A stretch of 31,228 bases of DNA, taken from positions 1 through 31,228 of the IMG/VR virus record IMGVR_UViG_3300034374_005350, one strand, 5' to 3'. Made by a program: the position numbers and the translations under genes. The stretch comes from a virus. The notes under the pieces are model-generated. The model did no database searches and had not been told where the DNA came from. It worked only from the letters and a program-made list of their open reading frames with translations. This document shows positions 27,367-31,228 of this stretch, in pieces (the first letter of the stretch is position 1; each line of letters starts with the position of its first letter).

Positions 27367-30300
27367 ATGGCCATTCGCTACCTATCGGGAGTAAACGTAG
27401 ACTCCAATACATTATTTGTTGATGATGCTAATAACCGTGTCGGTATTGGCACGACGGAGCCGGGTGCAAAACTTGAAATAAACCAATCAAGTGCAAGCAC
27501 TGGTTTAATCGTATATACGAATGATACTGGAACTGCTAAAATTGTTGACCTAAAAGGGTACGATAATTCTTTGGGTGTTGTTAGTAGAATGGTCGTTCAA
27601 GCCAACGGCAACGTCGGCATTGGAACTACCAGTCCTTCGGATTATTACGCAAACGACTTAGTTGTGTCTTCCGCTGGTGAAGGGGGTGTTACTATAGCTG
27701 CTACCGCAACCAATGTGGAGAATTATTTTATGTTTGCTGACGGAACATCTGGGGCAGACAGATACCGTGGGTACGTTGGATATTCTCACGCAGAGAATCG
27801 TTTAAGGTTTGGCGTAAACGGTTCCGAGCAAATGCGTATTACTAGTGATGGCAACGTTGGTATTGGTACTACTAGTCCGGGGGCTCATCTACACGTTTCG
27901 GCTTCATCTGATGCTCAGTTTCTTTTGACTTCTGATAATGCTGTATCAATATATCAAGATGCCGCTTGGTCTTCAACTATGATGTTTGGAGCCAAATGGA
28001 ATGGCACTAATCAGGTATATGGAGCAAGTACTAGAGGAGCATTTAAAATTGTTACGCTACACGATGGCGACGCTAGTCCACAATACTTAGCTATTTATGG
28101 CGCAAACCAAGGAACAGCTGGCGGAACTATCACTTGGAATACTGTTGGATTTGCTCAAGATGAGGATGGCAACGTGGGTATTGGTACTACTAGTCCGGGT
28201 AGAAAATTAACTGTTCAAGGAGCCGATGATGGCACAATGCAGTTAAGATTGATGGGCACTGCTTCCCAGACAAGCTACTGGGATATAGGTAGAGAAGCTG
28301 CAAGTACTGGTCAGTTTAGGTTTATAGCATCAAGAAATGGTACTGTAATTACACCTATGGTTATTGACGACCAAACAGGCAACGTAGGTATTGGCACGAC
28401 GAGTCCGCAATCAGTATTACACATATCAGCACCGAAACCAACTTATACTGATTCAGCTGTTGTATTCCGTGGTGGAACTACAAACAATAATTCACACACT
28501 GGCATAACGCTCACAAGTGCTGGCGATGCTTTAACTGGAGCAGTTGGAAGTAACTATTTAGTTGATGGAACAAGCCAGAGTCAATCTAATACTAATAGAA
28601 GTACCGGATACATCCGCTTCGCTAACACGACAACAGTTAGTAAAACATCTACTATTGATATAGGCGGCTTTGTAAAAGGAACTACTACTGATGTTTCTAG
28701 ACTGTTTATTGACGGAGATGGCAACGTAGGTATAGGCACTACTAGTCCAGCAGTTAAACTTGATGTTGTCGGAAATATATCAGCATCTTCTACTAATCCA
28801 AAGTATTACGTAACAAGAGGTGATGGAACATATGTTCCGATTCTCCAGCTTGAGTCATCAACTGACGACATAATTATTGGAGCAACAAGTATTGATGCCG
28901 TAAGGTTTGTTGATGATTCTGGAGAGGCAATGCGTTTAGACGGCGCTGGAAATCTCGGTATTGGTACTACCAGTCCTTCTCATCCGCTACACGTTGTCGG
29001 TCGTATGCAATCTGATTACCTAAAGATTGGTGATGACACGAGTAGTTCTTCTGTGTATATATATGATGCATACACTGATGGTAGTAGTGCATATTTCCAC
29101 CAACCAACCGCTTTAATTAGAACAGACAGCTCTGCAACCGGAGGAATTGACGAAGCTCCGGTCTCTTTGGCAATGTTCAATAGAAACGGGACTGACAACA
29201 CTTGGGTTAAGTTAGCGTTCGGAGCAAGGGAAGCTAGTGGCGCTGGAAACACAGTTTCAATCGCTGGTATTGCTGCCCAAAAAACATCAGGAACAAATGA
29301 CAACTGGGCGTCTGGTGATTTACACTTGTGGACAAAAAATGGAGCAACTCAAGAAAGCCATTTGGTTGTAAAGTCTACTGGCAACGTAGGTATTGGTACT
29401 ACGAGTCCAGCGCAAAAACTAGACGTAAACGGTTCTATTAGAGCGCAATCAGGAACCGTTTATTTTGGAACGAATGCATACGATTACATATCTTATAGTT
29501 CAACAAACGGATATTATAGAGCGAACACAACACATTACTTTGAAGGTAATGGCTTTTTTAAAGGGGCGTGGGATTCTAGTGGTAGATTAGGTATTGGCAC
29601 TACTAGTCCAACTCAGAAGCTACACGTTGTTGGTACATCAAATTTTCAAGGAGCTGTTCAAGTTAGTGGTGGAACTTTTGTAGACGCAAATAGAAGAAAC
29701 ATATACTTGGACTCCTTTAATGCAGGTGGAGGAGCTGGCATTTTCTTTAGAGACGGATTTACTTATAATGCTTCTATTACTGCCGAAGACCATAATGGTT
29801 CAAATGCTGATGGTATCTGTATTAGCGGTTATGATGGTGTGTCGTTCTCAACAGGGGCAAACACTCGCAATGAAAGAATGCGCATCACCAGCGCAGGCAA
29901 CGTCGGCATTAACACCACAAATCCTCAAACAGAACTTCACGTAAAAGGAACTAATGGATGGGGAGAAGTTCGAGTAGAGGGTCAAACTTTTGCTAGTGGT
30001 CACGGAGCTTCTTTGGAATTCTATTCTGAAGGAACAGCATTAGCTGATATATACGCAAGCACCGACAAGCATCTGTATTTCCGCACCAACGGAACTACGG
30101 AAAGAATGAGAATTCTTGCCAATGGCAATGTCGGTATTGGTACTACTAGTCCGGCATATCCTTTAGAAGTTGCTGGAACTAGTACAGTTTCTCTTGCGTA
30201 CCAACGTACTGGAGTAGCAGCTAAAAAATGGGGATTCCATTCTGATAATAGTAATACTTACTGGGAGAATTTAACAGATAGTATTTTAGCGTTTACGTTG

Positions 30301-31228
30301 TCAAATGCTGGCAACGTAGGCATTGGTACTACTAGTCCCGGAAGCTATGATACTGCAAAAATTGGAAGTAGCCATAAATTCTTAAATGTTCAAGCTGGAA
30401 GTTCATCTTATGCTGTTGCTACTCTAGCGGGCAATCAGGCTGCATCTGGGGACCGATTGGGTTATTTGACTTTTGTAAATGATACCAATAGCGCAACATA
30501 TAAGTATTCCGCCTGGCTTGGTTCAGAGGCAGAAGGCTCAACTGCAAACCAACTTGGTGGAAGGTTGATATTTTCTACTACCGGCGACGGTTCTACCGCT
30601 GGGCCAATTGAACGTATGCGAATCACGTCAACCGGCAACGTAGGTATTGGAACTACTAGTCCTTCAGAAAAGTTAGAAGTTACCGGTAATATTATAAGGG
30701 TTAACTCCAATGCAGGTGGATTTTATCAATACAATACAGCTGGTTTATTTAGGTCTGCTTTTTATGACGATGGTTCGGTAACCAGCATTTATGCGGATGG
30801 AAATGGTTCTACACCAGTAATGACATTTAATGCTGGTAACGTAGGTATTGGTACTACTAGTCCAAACTCTAGACTTCACGTCTACGGGGGTCATCTCAGG
30901 GTAGAGGGAAGTGCGACAGACCAATACTACTTAGAGGGTACTAGAACAGGTGTTGGTACTACCATTAGAATTTATGATAATGCTAATACAGCTTACATAG
31001 ACTCGTATAATAATATGGCATTTAGAGCCAATCAAAATGGAGGCTCAGGAGGTTCATTTAGGTTTACTGGTGGCAACGTAGGTATTGGTACTACTAGTCC
31101 TGCTTATAAACTACAAGTAGCCGCTGGAGATATTGCTATTGACGAAAACTTCTACCTCAGAGGAGGATATACTGGAGCTTGGAACCTACTTAAACTGTAC
31201 AATGGAGCTACTGGTGATATGGAAATCA
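27367..31228 (+). CDS. Large modular tail fibre with NVGIGTTSP repeats, partial at 3' end
   Basis: The frame from the ATG at 27367 (MAIRYLSGVNVDSNTLFVDD) stays open for 1287 codons to the right edge, so the C-terminus, probably an S74-type chaperone or receptor-binding end, lies outside. Fifteen copies of a G-N-V-G-I-G-T-T-S-P motif occur in frame, at residues 26, 84, 165, 271, 341, 455, 531, 675, 742, 847, 923, 985, 1093, 1160 and 1239 (position of the first motif glycine after Val or its equivalent). Each is often preceded by '(E)RMRIT..' and followed by '..KL.V.G', then a Ser/Gly/Thr-rich beta module of 58-144 residues. This is typical of long trimeric fibres and adhesins. Function: host-surface binding (inferred). 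Confidence 0.85.
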   Translation, partial: MAIRYLSGVNVDSNTLFVDDANNRVGIGTTEPGAKLEINQSSASTGLIVYTNDTGTAKIVDLKGYDNSLGVVSRMVVQANGNVGIGTTSPSDYYANDLVVSSAGEGGVTIAATATNVENYFMFADGTSGADRYRGYVGYSHAENRLRFGVNGSEQMRITSDGNVGIGTTSPGAHLHVSASSDAQFLLTSDNAVSIYQDAAWSSTMMFGAKWNGTNQVYGASTRGAFKIVTLHDGDASPQYLAIYGANQGTAGGTITWNTVGFAQDEDGNVGIGTTSPGRKLTVQGADDGTMQLRLMGTASQTSYWDIGREAASTGQFRFIASRNGTVITPMVIDDQTGNVGIGTTSPQSVLHISAPKPTYTDSAVVFRGGTTNNNSHTGITLTSAGDALTGAVGSNYLVDGTSQSQSNTNRSTGYIRFANTTTVSKTSTIDIGGFVKGTTTDVSRLFIDGDGNVGIGTTSPAVKLDVVGNISASSTNPKYYVTRGDGTYVPILQLESSTDDIIIGATSIDAVRFVDDSGEAMRLDGAGNLGIGTTSPSHPLHVVGRMQSDYLKIGDDTSSSSVYIYDAYTDGSSAYFHQPTALIRTDSSATGGIDEAPVSLAMFNRNGTDNTWVKLAFGAREASGAGNTVSIAGIAAQKTSGTNDNWASGDLHLWTKNGATQESHLVVKSTGNVGIGTTSPAQKLDVNGSIRAQSGTVYFGTNAYDYISYSSTNGYYRANTTHYFEGNGFFKGAWDSSGRLGIGTTSPTQKLHVVGTSNFQGAVQVSGGTFVDANRRNIYLDSFNAGGGAGIFFRDGFTYNASITAEDHNGSNADGICISGYDGVSFSTGANTRNERMRITSAGNVGINTTNPQTELHVKGTNGWGEVRVEGQTFASGHGASLEFYSEGTALADIYASTDKHLYFRTNGTTERMRILANGNVGIGTTSPAYPLEVAGTSTVSLAYQRTGVAAKKWGFHSDNSNTYWENLTDSILAFTLSNAGNVGIGTTSPGSYDTAKIGSSHKFLNVQAGSSSYAVATLAGNQAASGDRLGYLTFVNDTNSATYKYSAWLGSEAEGSTANQLGGRLIFSTTGDGSTAGPIERMRITSTGNVGIGTTSPSEKLEVTGNIIRVNSNAGGFYQYNTAGLFRSAFYDDGSVTSIYADGNGSTPVMTFNAGNVGIGTTSPNSRLHVYGGHLRVEGSATDQYYLEGTRTGVGTTIRIYDNANTAYIDSYNNMAFRANQNGGSGGSFRFTGGNVGIGTTSPAYKLQVAAGDIAIDENFYLRGGYTGAWNLLKLYNGATGDMEI
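27436..31101 (+). repeat. Fifteen in-frame NVGIGTTSP-coding repeats
   Basis: The repeat core has a nearly constant DNA block (GGTACTACTAGTCC, exact in at least six copies), while the sequence between copies differs. Intervals are 58, 81, 106, 70, 114, 76, 144, 67, 105, 76, 62, 108, 67 and 79 residues, roughly alternating short and long. Copy 1 (GTTEP) and copy 10 (INTTNP) are the most divergent. Confidence 0.9.

Noticed and set aside
27436-31101. Regular repeats resembling a CRISPR array
   Set aside because: The repeats are in frame within one open reading frame, encode NVGIGTTSP, and have unequal intervals of 58-144 codons.

Overview
This window is part of a tailed double-stranded DNA phage genome (Caudoviricetes: large terminase, portal, tail fibres, lysis amidase). 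The host is most likely a member of the Bacteroidota. Three observations support this: a BT4734-type primase domain fused to a RecA-like helicase; six exact copies of the Bacteroidota -7 promoter box TAnnTTTG placed just upstream of genes; and start codons preceded by A/T-rich sequence rather than Shine-Dalgarno motifs. The species cannot be fixed from the sequence alone.

Layout. Positions 1-16330 are read leftward (minus strand). Positions 16374-31228 are read rightward, except for one leftward winged-helix gene at 17453-17917. From right to left, the leftward arm holds: (a) a lysis and accessory block at 13966-16330 with an amidase, a holin-like double-span membrane protein and a membrane/coiled-coil protein; (b) about 0.9 kb with no convincing gene (13057-13965), rich in hairpins, short direct repeats and alternating GC/AT tracts, a candidate origin or regulatory zone; (c) a set of tiny overlapping genes and duplicated regulatory elements (11692-13056); (d) an amidoligase and a class II glutamine amidotransferase (9008-11647); (e) small unknown genes (5926-9021); (f) a recombination block with a single-strand annealing protein, a RecB/ExoVIII-like nuclease, an SSB-like protein and a second PD-(D/E)XK nuclease (3949-5915); (g) a gamma-glutamylcyclotransferase-like protein, a DnaA domain IV-like protein, a sulfotransferase-like protein and the primase-helicase, which runs off the left edge.

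The rightward arm holds a methyltransferase, small virion-type proteins, a fibre or decoration-like protein, a protein with two GroES-like segments, the large terminase, the portal, and three tail or fibre proteins. The last is a fibre of at least 1287 residues with 15 copies of a GNVGIGTTSP-type motif, and it continues past the window. No major capsid protein, maturation protease or tape measure is visible.

The most interesting parts are: the peptide/amide-chemistry gene set (amidoligase, Cys-nucleophile glutaminase with a zinc ribbon, gamma-glutamylcyclotransferase); a duplicated leader element whose two copies keep the same stem through a compensatory base-pair change; a duplicated promoter block with AACATT repeats at 11-bp spacing; and two promoters facing each other between the winged-helix gene and the first fibre-type gene, an arrangement that could act as a switch. 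Functional calls rest on motif recognition by eye; no database search was run.
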